A DNA stretch of 64,000 nt from Chitinophagaceae bacterium (GTDB lineage: Bacteria; Bacteroidota; Bacteroidia; Chitinophagales; UBA10324). Where the stretch lies: positions 1 through 64,000 of the forward strand of contig CANJII010000005.1 in assembly GCA_947474435.1 (NCBI GenBank). The letters run 5' to 3'. The position numbers were made by a program, and so were the translations under genes. Below the pieces are notes generated by a model. The model was not told the origin of the DNA, made no database searches, and was given only the letters and a program-made list of their open reading frames with translations. This document shows positions 47,559 to 55,472 of the stretch, in pieces; position 1 is the first letter of the stretch; each line of letters starts with the position of its first letter.

Positions 47559-48017
47559 ATGGCACAAATAAAAATTGTAAACTTCGATTTGGTTCCGGTA
47601 AACAATTCATTTTTCAAAGAGAGCCGAAAACTTAATGTTGACTTTGAATTGATTTTAATGCAAATTGAAATGGAACGAAACAGTGTGTTTGAAGTAGAGT
47701 TTTCGTTAAGCAGTTTTACAGGCAACGGGCGTGTAATCAGGGCAATGGCCGGAAAAAAAAATATGTGCATTACACCCAACGATCCTGATATTCGTACTGA
47801 TAAAAAATATGAATTGGATGAGCAGGGTAAATGGCATTACCGCATCAATTTTGTAAGCGAAGATATTCCCGAACTGCTTTTAACCGGGACAAAAAGTGAT
47901 AATGCAATGTCAAATTTGTTTGTGACTGCAGAACTTCATAATCCACTGTTGCAGGTATTACTCGGTTTTGCTGAGTCGGCAGGCAAAAACTTTTTTCTGA
48001 ATACTAAAGCGGCATAA
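47559..48017 (+). CDS. Unrecognised small protein, beta-rich
   Basis: The 152-residue protein begins MAQIKIVNFDLVPVNNSFF. There is no signal peptide and no membrane segment; alternating hydrophobic residues suggest a beta-sandwich. No family is recognised. It is separated by 1 nt from the next gene, with which it is surely co-transcribed, and lies behind the promoter at 47244. Confidence 0.65.
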   Translation: MAQIKIVNFDLVPVNNSFFKESRKLNVDFELILMQIEMERNSVFEVEFSLSSFTGNGRVIRAMAGKKNMCITPNDPDIRTDKKYELDEQGKWHYRINFVSEDIPELLLTGTKSDNAMSNLFVTAELHNPLLQVLLGFAESAGKNFFLNTKAA

Positions 48018-48018
48018 C

Positions 48019-48462
48019 ATGAACACTCAAAAAAGTAATCTGATGGAAAAAAACATGGTGATTCTTAACCAGATTAATAATGGCGAGTTGTTGAAAAAGA
48101 TAATTAATCATGAAGAGGTGGAGTTGAAGACGGTAAGCCTTGCTTTGATTGATAAAATAAATATGGTTGCAAAAATTAATTTGCAGGGAACCATTACAAA
48201 ATTACCGGAGCATATGCCTTATGCATATGTTTTACATGGTCAATTGTATTACGATAATTGTGGTGATGATGTATCAGATGAATTTGTAATTGGAATAGTT
48301 GAGCCACATTCTTCTTTTAATAAAACATGCTTTGCAGAGCTGAAAAATTTTAATCACCATAAAACAGTACGGTGTATTTGCTGGCTCGATAGAATACTGG
48401 CTGTTGATGAAAGTTTGCTGCATTCAGTTTCTGATTGTGTACGGGTGAATTTGGTGGATTAG
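48019..48462 (+). CDS. Unrecognised small protein, partner of the preceding gene
   Basis: The 147-residue cytosolic protein has a helical N-terminus (about 1-38) and a beta-rich body with four Cys residues in the second half (DNCGDD, KTCFAEL, RCICWLD) plus one near the end. No family is recognised. ATG 48019 and the internal ATGs at 48043 and 48055 are alternative starts. The tight coupling to the previous gene suggests the two proteins act together. Confidence 0.65.
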   Translation: MNTQKSNLMEKNMVILNQINNGELLKKIINHEEVELKTVSLALIDKINMVAKINLQGTITKLPEHMPYAYVLHGQLYYDNCGDDVSDEFVIGIVEPHSSFNKTCFAELKNFNHHKTVRCICWLDRILAVDESLLHSVSDCVRVNLVD

Positions 48463-48528
48463 TGAATGAGAAAAATTCGATGACAAATGATTGATGAATA
48501 AAATAATTGCAAAAAATATTTCCTGCTT

Positions 48529-48580
48529 CCGGTTTCATAAATAACCTTAAACCTCTGCAACCTATAATTTATAAAACCGG
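48529..48580. repeat. Inverted repeat with heptamer array in the loop
   Basis: CCGGTTTCATAAAT (48529-48542) pairs with 48567-48580 at 13 of 14 positions. The loop region carries AACCTTA, AACCTCT, GCAACCT, ATAATTT heptads. Confidence 0.5.
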
Positions 48581-48633
48581 ATGGCGGGATTTTAAAACTC
48601 ATTTAAAAAAAATACAACCACAAAAGGAGTAAG

Positions 48634-48732
48634 ATGCTTGCTGGAGAAAACTCCAGGCAAGGGCTTGCGGTGCATTACACTCCCCCTGCTCCTCCTACTT
48701 TAAAAATGATAATAAGAGAAGGAAATATATAA
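48634..48732 (+). CDS. Possible 32-residue peptide gene
   Basis: ATG at 48634 follows AAAAGGAG (48622-48629) by 4 nt, a strong Shine-Dalgarno site, uncommon in Bacteroidota. The peptide starts MLAGENSRQGLAVHYTPP and ends at TAA 48730. The first codons form a hairpin (48637-48646 with 48651-48661), and CTCCT further on could mask the GGAG, so translation may be controlled. It might equally be a structured RNA or a chance frame. Confidence 0.25.
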   Translation: MLAGENSRQGLAVHYTPPAPPTLKMIIREGNI

Positions 48733-48808
48733 AGCTGCAAGTCTAAAACACAGACTAAGGGGAAAGGCAGTAAAAAAACAGGTTATAGTTTTTCGGGTAA
48801 ATTTTATT

Positions 48809-49690
48809 TTAATAAACAAGAGCTTCCCACCTACTGGCAGAGCCCAGGATTCCCATTCCACTACTAACATTACTATAAACCTGCACCGGTTCGGCAAACG
48901 GATTGCCATTGCTTTTGTAATAATTGTTTAATGATATCAGGTACAAATAACTTTCCTTACTAAGCGAATAAACAATGTACTGCAGATGAACATCGAAGCT
49001 ATAAGTATCAACATTATCTGAACTGAAATTTATTTTGTATGAAGTTCCGTCAAACGAAAAGTCGGAAAACAAGATGGATGAATTGTAATCTCTGCTGTTT
49101 CCGATCAGCGGATCATCGGCAGTGATATATAAATTGTATCCGTTTATCTGAGTCGGTGAATTAAAGGTATCAACTGATGATTGATACGCCTGAATCATGT
49201 AATAATTTTCGCCGGGAAGGTCATTAATAGTTATGCTGCCATTCAATCCATACTGACTGCCCCAGTTATTTTCTTCATTAAGCACTATGGCATAAGAAAA
49301 AGTATCAATAATGGCTGATGTTGGAATTATTGTGGTGGCTTCAATTGATTGTTCGAACCCGGGAGCTGCTGCTTTTACAGTATATGTTTTTCCAATAACC
49401 GGATGAAAATTGTACGAATAATTTCCTGCTGAATCATGCGGAATGGTGAATAACAAATTACCATCTTCATAAAAATCAACTATCGCATCGGTTATTGTAA
49501 GCGGTAAACCCGATGCAAGCGGGCCCACACTTCGGGTTACATAAACATTTATTATTGAATCGGGATTTAATGTGCAACTCATCACTAACCTTTTTTGAAA
49601 TTCTTTTTGATCAATATCTATAATTGTTTGACAAGACTGTGAAAAGAGAAACACAAAAATCAACAATGAAAAAATATATATTTTATTCAT
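48809..49690 (-). CDS. DUF4249 family outer-membrane-associated lipoprotein
   Basis: The 293-residue protein has a lipoprotein-like signal (MNKIYIFSLLIFVFLFSQSC) followed by a beta-rich DUF4249 domain (LVMSCTLNPDSIINVYVTRS). Genes of this family follow TonB-dependent receptors of the CarboxypepD_reg class, and here it ends such a pair. It may be an accessory substrate-binding lipoprotein, by analogy with SusD. ATG 49690 is chosen over 49723 for the signal peptide. Confidence 0.85.
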   Translation of the reverse strand: MNKIYIFSLLIFVFLFSQSCQTIIDIDQKEFQKRLVMSCTLNPDSIINVYVTRSVGPLASGLPLTITDAIVDFYEDGNLLFTIPHDSAGNYSYNFHPVIGKTYTVKAAAPGFEQSIEATTIIPTSAIIDTFSYAIVLNEENNWGSQYGLNGSITINDLPGENYYMIQAYQSSVDTFNSPTQINGYNLYITADDPLIGNSRDYNSSILFSDFSFDGTSYKINFSSDNVDTYSFDVHLQYIVYSLSKESYLYLISLNNYYKSNGNPFAEPVQVYSNVSSGMGILGSASRWEALVY

Positions 49691-49736
49691 CGGTTTAAAT
49701 TTAAAATTTGAAATGCCTGACATATTAAAATTTGCT

Positions 49737-52151
49737 TTAATTAAAATGAAGTGAATAAGAAACAGAAGGTATTATCGGAAACAAACTCACCATTTTATAC
49801 TTTGGGTTTCCCTGATAATCCGCATCTAAAAAATAGAAGTATGGATTTTTTCTGCTGTACACATTGTAAATGCCTAAACTGAATGTTCTATTGCCCCACT
49901 TCTTTTTCTTATGCCAGTTAAAACCAATATCAAGTCGATGATAGGCCTTCATTCGCACGCTGTTTTTATCACCAAAATAATCGATGGAAGAATAATAACC
50001 ATTGTAACTGCCGCCGGAATATATGTTGGTCAATGAATTTATTCCCGCATCAAAATATTTTGCCACGGGAAGTGTAATGGCGTTACCGGTTCCATACACC
50101 CAGGTGAAACCGAAGTCGCAATTTTCGGTGAGTTTGTAAGTTCCAACAATTTCAATGTCGTGTCTTCTGTCATACTTGTATGGAAATTTTTTTCCGAAAT
50201 TTATTTCATCATACTGCCTCCAGCTCCAGCTCAATGTATAACCAATCCAACCGGTGAGCTTGCCTGTTTTTTTCTGAATAAATAATTCGCCGCCATAACT
50301 CCAGGCATTTCCAATGGCTACTTTTTCTTCCCATGTTTCATCAATGCTTAAAAAATCAGCACCGCCTAAATAATCAATTACTCCTTTCATGTTTTTATAA
50401 TATCCTTCCAATGTAACCTCACAATTGTTTTTATTAATTTTAAATGATTGACTGTAACCAATTGCGGGTTGCCATGATTTTTGAGCAGGAACATTTTCGG
50501 TTGCCGGCACCCATAAATCAGTAGGTAAACCAATGCCACTGTTCGATAGCAGATGAATGTATTGCTGCATGGTGCAGAACGATGCTTTCAATGAAGCATT
50601 ATCAGTTAATAAATACCGAAGCGAAATTCGAGGCTCCGGTTTTGTATACCATTTTTTATTTACCAGATCGGCTGAAAACCGTAACCCAATGTTGGTTTTT
50701 AAACGGGAAGAAATTTCCCAGTCATCTTCAATATACACGGCTCCTTCATTACTGTAAATGGGTTTGCTTCCGACAGAGGTATCTAATAAGTTGAAATGAT
50801 CAATTGTTGATTTGTATTGAAAAGCACCAGTACTGAATTGATGATAGGTATATGCGATGCCTATTTTCAGGTAATGCTTAGGCGTCGGAATCCAATCTAA
50901 ATCGTTTTTTACAGTGTAGTCCTGAACACCCGATAAATATTTCAGCGCATTGGTAATTGTGGAAACACCAAAATCATCAGTTGTTTTTTCAAATAGTTCT
51001 TCGCCTATATCAAATTTAAATTTGGTATAAATCAAACTCAGGTTGTTAAAAGTTTTTTTATTGAACTGATGATTCCACCGAAGAGTGGAAGTAATGTTTC
51101 CCCAACCTAAACTATAATCATTGCTTGTTTCAACCTGTTCAGTTCCGGTGTCGTACTTGTTGTTGCTTTTGGCGTAAAATTTATCGTTACCAAAATATCC
51201 GCTTAAGTAAATTCTGTTTTTTGTATTGAGGGTGTAATTAATTTTTCCGTTTAAATCATAAAAATAATATCCACCGGTTCCTTGTCCGTTAGCGGCGGCA
51301 GCAATAATTGGTCGCGCTAAAACATCAAGGTAGGTTCGCCGGGCTGAAATAATAAACGAGGATTTATTTTTTTTAACAGGACCTTCAATATTCAGTTTGC
51401 TTGAAATGATTCCGACACTGGCATCCACCGTAAAATCTCTTTGATTTCCATCCTTCATTGCAATATCAATAACTGATGAAAGCCTGCCTCCATATCGTGC
51501 CGGAAAACCACCGGTGAAAATGCTGACATTTTTTATTGCATCAGGATTAAAAACCGAAAAGAAACCGAACAGGTGCGATACATTGTAAACAGGGGCACCA
51601 TCCAGCAAAATTAAATTCTGATCGGGACCTCCACCTCGCACATACAAACCCGAACTTCCTTCGCCACCCGATTGTATGCCGGGCAGCAGTTGAATTGCTT
51701 TTAACAAATCGGCTTCGCCAAATAATGCAGGAATATTTTTTAGTTGATCAGGAGTTAATGTTATCTCGCTCATTTGCGATCGCTCTTGAATTTGTTCGCC
51801 TCTGGCTCCTGTAACTATTATTTCGTTGAGTGTAACTGTTGGCGGCAATAAAACAATTAATTCACGATCTGTGGTCATTGGAAATTTTAATAACTCACTC
51901 GAATAGCCCACATAACTTATAATAATAGTTGCCGAATCAGTACCTGATAAAGTGATACTGAAAAAACCATAAGCATTAGTGGCTGTTCCAACCTTTTGTA
52001 TCGGATCAAAAACATTTGCCCCAATAAGCCGCTCATTGGTTTTAGCATCACTCACATAACCACTGAAAGTGTAGGATTGTGCAATGGAATTATTATTTCC
52101 AAAGATTAAACAAAGAAAAAGGAGAGGAGAAATTGTTTTTGCAATATTCAT
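49737..52151 (-). CDS. TonB-dependent outer-membrane receptor with CarboxypepD_reg-like domain
   Basis: The 804-residue protein has a signal peptide (to NNSIAQ), a carboxypeptidase-regulatory-like domain (about 26-110), a plug domain (about 120-230; GSSGLYVRGGGPDQNLILLD and FPARYGGRLSSVIDI) and a C-terminal beta-barrel ending in an aromatic strand (SVSYSLHFN). It imports an unknown ligand across the outer membrane using TonB energy. It lies 46 nt upstream of the DUF4249 gene, forming a receptor/lipoprotein pair. Confidence 0.93.
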   Translation of the reverse strand: MNIAKTISPLLFLCLIFGNNNSIAQSYTFSGYVSDAKTNERLIGANVFDPIQKVGTATNAYGFFSITLSGTDSATIIISYVGYSSELLKFPMTTDRELIVLLPPTVTLNEIIVTGARGEQIQERSQMSEITLTPDQLKNIPALFGEADLLKAIQLLPGIQSGGEGSSGLYVRGGGPDQNLILLDGAPVYNVSHLFGFFSVFNPDAIKNVSIFTGGFPARYGGRLSSVIDIAMKDGNQRDFTVDASVGIISSKLNIEGPVKKNKSSFIISARRTYLDVLARPIIAAAANGQGTGGYYFYDLNGKINYTLNTKNRIYLSGYFGNDKFYAKSNNKYDTGTEQVETSNDYSLGWGNITSTLRWNHQFNKKTFNNLSLIYTKFKFDIGEELFEKTTDDFGVSTITNALKYLSGVQDYTVKNDLDWIPTPKHYLKIGIAYTYHQFSTGAFQYKSTIDHFNLLDTSVGSKPIYSNEGAVYIEDDWEISSRLKTNIGLRFSADLVNKKWYTKPEPRISLRYLLTDNASLKASFCTMQQYIHLLSNSGIGLPTDLWVPATENVPAQKSWQPAIGYSQSFKINKNNCEVTLEGYYKNMKGVIDYLGGADFLSIDETWEEKVAIGNAWSYGGELFIQKKTGKLTGWIGYTLSWSWRQYDEINFGKKFPYKYDRRHDIEIVGTYKLTENCDFGFTWVYGTGNAITLPVAKYFDAGINSLTNIYSGGSYNGYYSSIDYFGDKNSVRMKAYHRLDIGFNWHKKKKWGNRTFSLGIYNVYSRKNPYFYFLDADYQGNPKYKMVSLFPIIPSVSYSLHFN

Positions 52152-52338
52152 TTGAGTTTAATTATAATTCGATTTTGGTTCAGTGTTGAAATAAAAATTT
52201 CATCAGATATGTAATTGGCCGGGCGTAATTAGTGCAATCTATCTTATGCTGACTTAAATTGCTGAAACTCATCCTCACTTGTTTTTTATTTTGATTGTTT
52301 AATTCGCTGCATGCGTCATTTGGCAAAAAGAAAAAAAA

Positions 52339-52734
52339 TTATTTTATCCAACCTTGTTTTTTATAGAAATCGATTCCTTTTTTCATAATGGCTGAAATTT
52401 CTTTTTCATTCACATCGGTTGATTTCTTAAAATGAAAACATGTTTTTCCTTTTAAATGCTTATAAGTATTTGGTGCAATTTTTTTAAACTCAGTTTCATT
52501 CAGATAAGTCGGAAAAAAATAAAACACCACAGCATCTTTTCGCTGAGCGGTTGAAGCGAAGTACATTCCCGGCACTAACTCTTTTTTATATCCATAATGG
52601 GTTTCCACATTTCCGATTAATTCATAACCTGTTTCATCCGAATTCCTTTTGGCAAGCAGCGGAGGAGCATATAGTTTCATGATTTTTATAAGAGCGTCAG
52701 TTATTTTTTGTTTTGTTTCAGTTGTAACAGGCAT
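52339..52734 (-). CDS. DUF1801/YdhG-like small protein
   Basis: The 131-residue cytosolic protein has an alpha/beta makeup with KDAVVFYFFPTYLN and HLKGKTCFHFKKS, features that fit the YdhG/DUF1801 superfamily. Function unknown. It stands alone between the TonB receptor gene and the TPR gene. The family call is moderate. Confidence 0.6.
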   Translation of the reverse strand: MPVTTETKQKITDALIKIMKLYAPPLLAKRNSDETGYELIGNVETHYGYKKELVPGMYFASTAQRKDAVVFYFFPTYLNETEFKKIAPNTYKHLKGKTCFHFKKSTDVNEKEISAIMKKGIDFYKKQGWIK

Positions 52735-52919
52735 AGTAAATTATTTTTTGCATGGCTGCGCAAATTATTAAAGAGTTCTGAATGAGTCATTGAATGAGGC
52801 GCAAAAAATAGTAGTATGTTACATAAAAAATTAAAAGCTAAGTTTAATTGTAAACAGGATGATTGATGAATTGAAGATATTTTTCATGAAAGAAAAATAT
52901 TTTTGCACTTACAGCAGCA

Positions 52920-53234
52920 ATGAACAGAATAGAACAATTAGTAAAATTTATAGAGGAAGATGCAGCGGATACTTTTTCAAGGTATGCTCTTGGTTTGGAA
53001 TATGTAAAACTTGGAGATGCGGATGAAGCAGAAAAGTGTTTCCGTTATTTATTTATTAATTACCCTGATTATTTCGGCACTTATTTTCAATACGCCGAAC
53101 TTTTGCAGCAAATGGGAAAAGCAGATGATGCAAAACATATTTATAAAAAAGGCATGGAAGTAACATTTCAAAAGGATATGAAAACATACAGCGAATTGCA
53201 AAATGCACTTGCAAACCTGGAAATGGGAATTTAA
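52920..53234 (+). CDS. Small tetratricopeptide-repeat protein
   Basis: The 104-residue protein contains about two TPR units (FSRYALGLEYVKLGDADEAEKCFRYL and a second with FQYAELLQQMGKADDAKHIYKKGM, each interrupted here in quotation). It is cytosolic and likely a protein-binding adaptor. A TATTTTTG -7 element lies at 52898-52905, about 15 nt before the ATG. Confidence 0.8.
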   Translation: MNRIEQLVKFIEEDAADTFSRYALGLEYVKLGDADEAEKCFRYLFINYPDYFGTYFQYAELLQQMGKADDAKHIYKKGMEVTFQKDMKTYSELQNALANLEMGI

Positions 53235-53338
53235 TTTTCACTGTTCAGTGTTGTAAACCAACTGACAATTATTGTTGGTAGTAATTTGTACAGAACAAAA
53301 GAAGAGAATTTACTTTTCACCAACCAATAAAAACATTT

Positions 53339-54217
53339 ATGAAGGTTGAAAATCAAAACGAATTAAATGCGCTTGTTCATTTGCTCGATGATCCGGATCA
53401 GGAAGTGAATAAAATGGTGATCAGCAAATTAATTTCACTCGGACCCGAAATTATCCCCTCACTGGAAGAGCATTGGGAGAAATCGCCGGATGTTATGGTT
53501 AATAAAAAAATTGAGGAGGTCATTCATATCATTCATTCCGATACACTCAAAACTGATTTAAATGATTGGGCAAAAAATCATTCTGATGATTTGTTACAGG
53601 GAGCAATACTGGTTGCTAAACATTTGTTTCATGATATACCTGTTCTGAAAATTCAAAACCAGGTAGAAAAGCTGAAAAAAGATATCTGGCTCGAAATGAA
53701 TTACAACCTTACTCCATTGGAACAGGTGAATGTATTTAATCATGTTTTTTATAGTTTAAATGGATTTCGCGGAACTGAAAACGACGGAATTAATCCTGCC
53801 TATTGTTACATCAATCATTTACTGGAAACAAAAAAAGGCAACCCTATTTCACTGGGCATTTTATATCTCGTAATTGCTAATCAATTGCAAATGCCTGTTT
53901 ATGGTGTTGACCTTCCACAGCATTTTATTCTATCCTATCACAATCACCAGATTCAACAAGATCAGAGCGAACAGGAAATAAGAAGCGATATTATCTTTTA
54001 TGTGAACCCACTAAACAAGGGAATGATTTTTTCGCGAGAAGACATTACTCATTACCTGCATAAATTAGAAGTTAAACCAAACCCTTCTCATTTTTCACCA
54101 TGCAGTAATTTACAAGTGATTCGGTTGTTGATTAATTACCTGATACATGGATACGAATTACAAAATGAAAATGATAAAGTGCTTGAACTAAAAGAACTTT
54201 TACAGATTATTAGTTGA
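53339..54217 (+). CDS. SirB1-like transglutaminase-fold protein
   Basis: The 292-residue protein matches the Transglut_core2 / SirB1 family. It has a HEAT-like N-terminal helical part (LLDDPDQEVNKMVISKL) and a core with LETKKGNPISLGILYLVIA and VDLPQHFIL. The catalytic Cys of true transglutaminases appears to be replaced (NPISLG), as in most SirB1 proteins, so enzymatic activity is doubtful. It follows the TPR gene by about 100 nt; relatives also carry TPRs, so the pair may work together. Confidence 0.85.
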   Translation: MKVENQNELNALVHLLDDPDQEVNKMVISKLISLGPEIIPSLEEHWEKSPDVMVNKKIEEVIHIIHSDTLKTDLNDWAKNHSDDLLQGAILVAKHLFHDIPVLKIQNQVEKLKKDIWLEMNYNLTPLEQVNVFNHVFYSLNGFRGTENDGINPAYCYINHLLETKKGNPISLGILYLVIANQLQMPVYGVDLPQHFILSYHNHQIQQDQSEQEIRSDIIFYVNPLNKGMIFSREDITHYLHKLEVKPNPSHFSPCSNLQVIRLLINYLIHGYELQNENDKVLELKELLQIIS

Positions 54218-54229
54218 AGCAATAACAGA

Positions 54230-54550
54230 TTATTCAATAGTAACGGCTGTTCCACACGACGACACCATGAGCATTGATCCTTGCCCTACTGTTTCGTAAT
54301 CAAGGTCAACCCCAATGATTGCATTTGCTCCTTGCTGTTCAGCTAACGAAGTCATCTCTTGAATGGCGTTGTCTTTCGCTTCTCTTAATACACCTTCGTA
54401 TGCTGCCGATCGACCGCCGACAATATCACGAATGCCCGCAAAAAAATCTTTGAAAATGTTAGCACCAATTATTGCTTCGCCGGTTACAAGCCCATGATAC
54501 TGGGTGATTTTTTTTCCTTCAATGTTATTGGTTGTTGTAATAAGTATAAT
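54230..54550 (-). CDS. YbjQ family (DUF74) protein lacking a standard start codon
   Basis: The minus-strand frame from 54550 to the TAA at 54230 encodes a complete YbjQ-like protein of about 106 residues: [41 protein letters not shown], and the ending [11 protein letters not shown]. The family forms pentamers and is putatively metal-binding. No ATG, GTG or TTG precedes the conserved TTTN motif in frame; upstream are only ATT, ATA and CTT codons, then TAA stops. ATT at 54550-54548 is the best placed start, so either a rare AUU start is used or the start codon was lost. Confidence 0.8.
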   Translation of the reverse strand: MILITTTNNIEGKKITQYHGLVTGEAIIGANIFKDFFAGIRDIVGGRSAAYEGVLREAKDNAIQEMTSLAEQQGANAIIGVDLDYETVGQGSMLMVSSCGTAVTIE

Positions 54551-54700
54551 TTTTTTGTGATGATTTTATTATTTCACCATTCAATAATAACTATTTTTTG
54601 AAAACAATAATTAATTACAAAATCTGTTTTTATTATTATGGCTGCATGTTTGCCATTCCAACAACATTATAATTTTTTCACATTAATTAAACTAATGCTT

Positions 54701-55396
54701 ATGAAATACAAATTCATCTTAATCATTTTTATAGCACTGCTGGCTGAAAAATCCTTTGCGCAAAAAAAACCATACATCACAAATGGAACCGATTTTATTT
54801 TTTCGTATGGACTGGCAACAGATTCAGCCGGTAATGATGTGCAAAGTAATGTCCGGTTTTCGATGTGGTATAATTTTGAAAAAACATTGAATATTGATTT
54901 CTCAAAAAGTGTCGGATTCATTGCCGGACTTGGCTTGCAGAATATTGGAATGATTACAAAACCAAATGATTCAATCACCATAAAGCAACTGGTATACAGT
55001 GTAGGTTTACCCATAGGTTTTCAATTTGGTAATCTGGAAAAAAGGCAATTCATAACAATTGGAGCTGAGGGGGAATTGATGCTTGATTATAAGGAAAAAG
55101 TTTTTATTGAAAATGAAAAGGTTCGAAAACATCATGAGTTTTGGTCAAACAATACCAACCTTTTAAACCCATCGGTATTTCTAAAATATCAAAAGAAAGG
55201 TTTTTACATCTGTGCTAAATATTATTTAATGGATTTTTTAAAACCATCAGATATTCATATCAGTGATGCTTCTTACATTCCTTCTTACCCGAAAACCAGT
55301 CAGCTGTTTTTAATATCAATTGGATTTTCAAGCATGGGAAAATCAAATGGAAAAAAAATAACTGAACCGGAACCAAAAAAAGTAAACCTGATTTAG
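54701..55396 (+). CDS. Predicted secreted outer-membrane beta-barrel-like protein
   Basis: The 231-residue protein has a signal peptide (to EKSFAQ) and a body rich in alternating hydrophobic residues with aromatic strands (FSYGLATDS, VRFSMWYNF, SVGLPIGFQFG, YICAKYYLMDF, LFLISIGFSS), consistent with a small beta-barrel of the porin/PorT-like type. A polar tail ends in EPEPKKVNLI. The ATG at 54701 gives the cleanest signal; 54695 is also possible. Function unknown. Confidence 0.7.
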   Translation: MKYKFILIIFIALLAEKSFAQKKPYITNGTDFIFSYGLATDSAGNDVQSNVRFSMWYNFEKTLNIDFSKSVGFIAGLGLQNIGMITKPNDSITIKQLVYSVGLPIGFQFGNLEKRQFITIGAEGELMLDYKEKVFIENEKVRKHHEFWSNNTNLLNPSVFLKYQKKGFYICAKYYLMDFLKPSDIHISDASYIPSYPKTSQLFLISIGFSSMGKSNGKKITEPEPKKVNLI

Positions 55397-55414
55397 CTAA
55401 AGTTTGAGTCTGAA

Positions 55415-55455
55415 AAAATGCCCTCAACTAATAATTTGCTGAGGGCATTTTTAAT
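55415..55455. terminator. Bidirectional terminator
   Basis: AAAATGCCCTCA (55415-55426) and TGAGGGCATTTT (55440-55451) form a perfect 12-bp stem between convergent genes, with A and T runs on either side. Confidence 0.92.
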
Positions 55456-55472
55456 TTAAATTTAGTTGTTTG

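Larger units (their letters stand above)
48463..48808. other. Gap with hairpins and a possible 32-codon gene
   Basis: The gap contains a 14-bp inverted repeat (48529-48580), a heptamer array in its loop (48543-48570), and a Shine-Dalgarno-led micro-ORF (48634-48732) whose start is wrapped in a hairpin. Confidence 0.5.
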
